Assembly: GCA_013399015.1 (NCBI GenBank)
Contig: VWZX01001949.1
Location: forward strand, 2,542,001 to 2,606,000
Direction of reading: 5' to 3'
DNA: 64,000 nt
Source: Galbula dea
Lineage: Eukaryota > Chordata > Aves > Piciformes > Galbulidae
Part shown: one piece after another, positions 63,744 through 64,000 of the stretch
Position numbering within the stretch: the stretch's first letter is position 1
Layout of the letters: every line of letters starts with the position of its first letter
Made by a program: the position numbers and the translations under genes
Notes under the pieces: model-generated
What the model saw: the letters and a program-made list of their open reading frames with translations, nothing else
The model's database searches: none
Told to the model about the DNA's origin: nothing

Positions 63744-64000
63744 CAGCAGAAATAAAATGCTGCACTGCTGACCTACACAGGGGGCTGCTGCCTATGATGA
63801 CTCTCACCTCGCCAACTAGTCAAATGCAAGGAAGCAGAGATTTCCAGATGGCAAAACTGCTCTCAAAGCCTAACTTCAGCATCTGAGATGCTGTTACTTT
63901 ACCCTGGTGTGCTTCCAGAGGTTAATCCCCCATCTCTCTAGCAAGGGGAGGCAGAACAGACAAGCTACATTTTGGCTTCTCCACCCTATGCTCCAGGTCC

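Larger units (their letters stand above)
56101..64000. other. Unique non-coding block, mildly GC-rich, no gene confirmed
   Basis: No known exon, promoter or RNA gene recognised. It contains the longest frame not explained by a transposon (59,821-60,561 plus, ending on AATAAA), treated as a finding because it resembles no family. A MIR-like relic at 59,090-59,145 and a 23-bp tandem duplication at 63,698-63,743 are listed separately. Many mutually overlapping frames reflect the local base composition. Confidence 0.55.

Noticed and set aside
1..64000. CRISPR arrays, operons, phage or plasmid features
   Set aside because: No regularly spaced repeats, ribosome-binding sites or dense long frames. 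The CR1 repeats and base composition are those of a bird-like nuclear genome.

Overview
The window looks like about 64 kb of bird (or at least archosaur) nuclear DNA, intergenic or deep-intronic, with no protein-coding exon I can defend. The main evidence is its repeats. Recognisable CR1 non-LTR retrotransposon copies carry the CR1 3' tail of short ATTCTGTG/ATTCTATG repeats. They are 5'-truncated to different lengths and occur on both strands, as in bird genomes. There are no mammalian Alu, B1 or L1 elements. CpG is scarce, reading frames are short and broken throughout, and no bacterial-type operons, tRNA or rRNA genes are visible. Species cannot be fixed from the sequence alone.

Layout. Bases 1-11.5 kb are single-copy sequence with a few low-complexity tracts and one G-quadruplex-type motif. 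CR1 copies on the minus strand lie at about 11.53-11.83, 29.79-30.04, 31.25-32.25 and 41.92-42.13 kb. CR1 copies on the plus strand lie at about 39.49-40.82 (old, long), 50.82-51.57 (youngest-looking), 54.90-55.05 and 55.60-56.10 kb. More diverged CR1 3' ends of a kind common in turtles and crocodilians are at about 12.67-12.79 and 50.01-50.33 kb, with a short CR1 tail at 20.41-20.50 kb. Two MIR/CORE-SINE-like relics (44.84-44.94 and 59.09-59.15 kb) and one possible tRNA-derived SINE relic (48.54-48.61 kb) are weaker calls. The tails suggest at least three bird CR1 subfamilies plus the older ones. One old CR1 at 29.8 kb carries a tiny second CR1 tail inside it.

The remaining four-fifths or so is unique sequence. 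Several AT-rich, homeodomain-site-like patches (about 3.6, 9.6, 20.8, 21.6 and 38.3 kb) look like candidate conserved non-coding elements, but that needs an alignment to judge. From about 44 to 48 kb and 57 to 63 kb the sequence is somewhat more GC-rich. The longest frame not explained by a transposon (246 codons from its first ATG) is at 59,821-60,561 and ends on an AATAAA, but its composition does not look like a protein.

No genes act together here: the only protein-coding traces are decayed pieces of CR1 ORF2, the reverse transcriptase protein. I found no sign of a novel biological system. The items most worth checking are the nested micro-CR1, the ancient amniote CR1 and SINE relics, and the candidate conserved patches.
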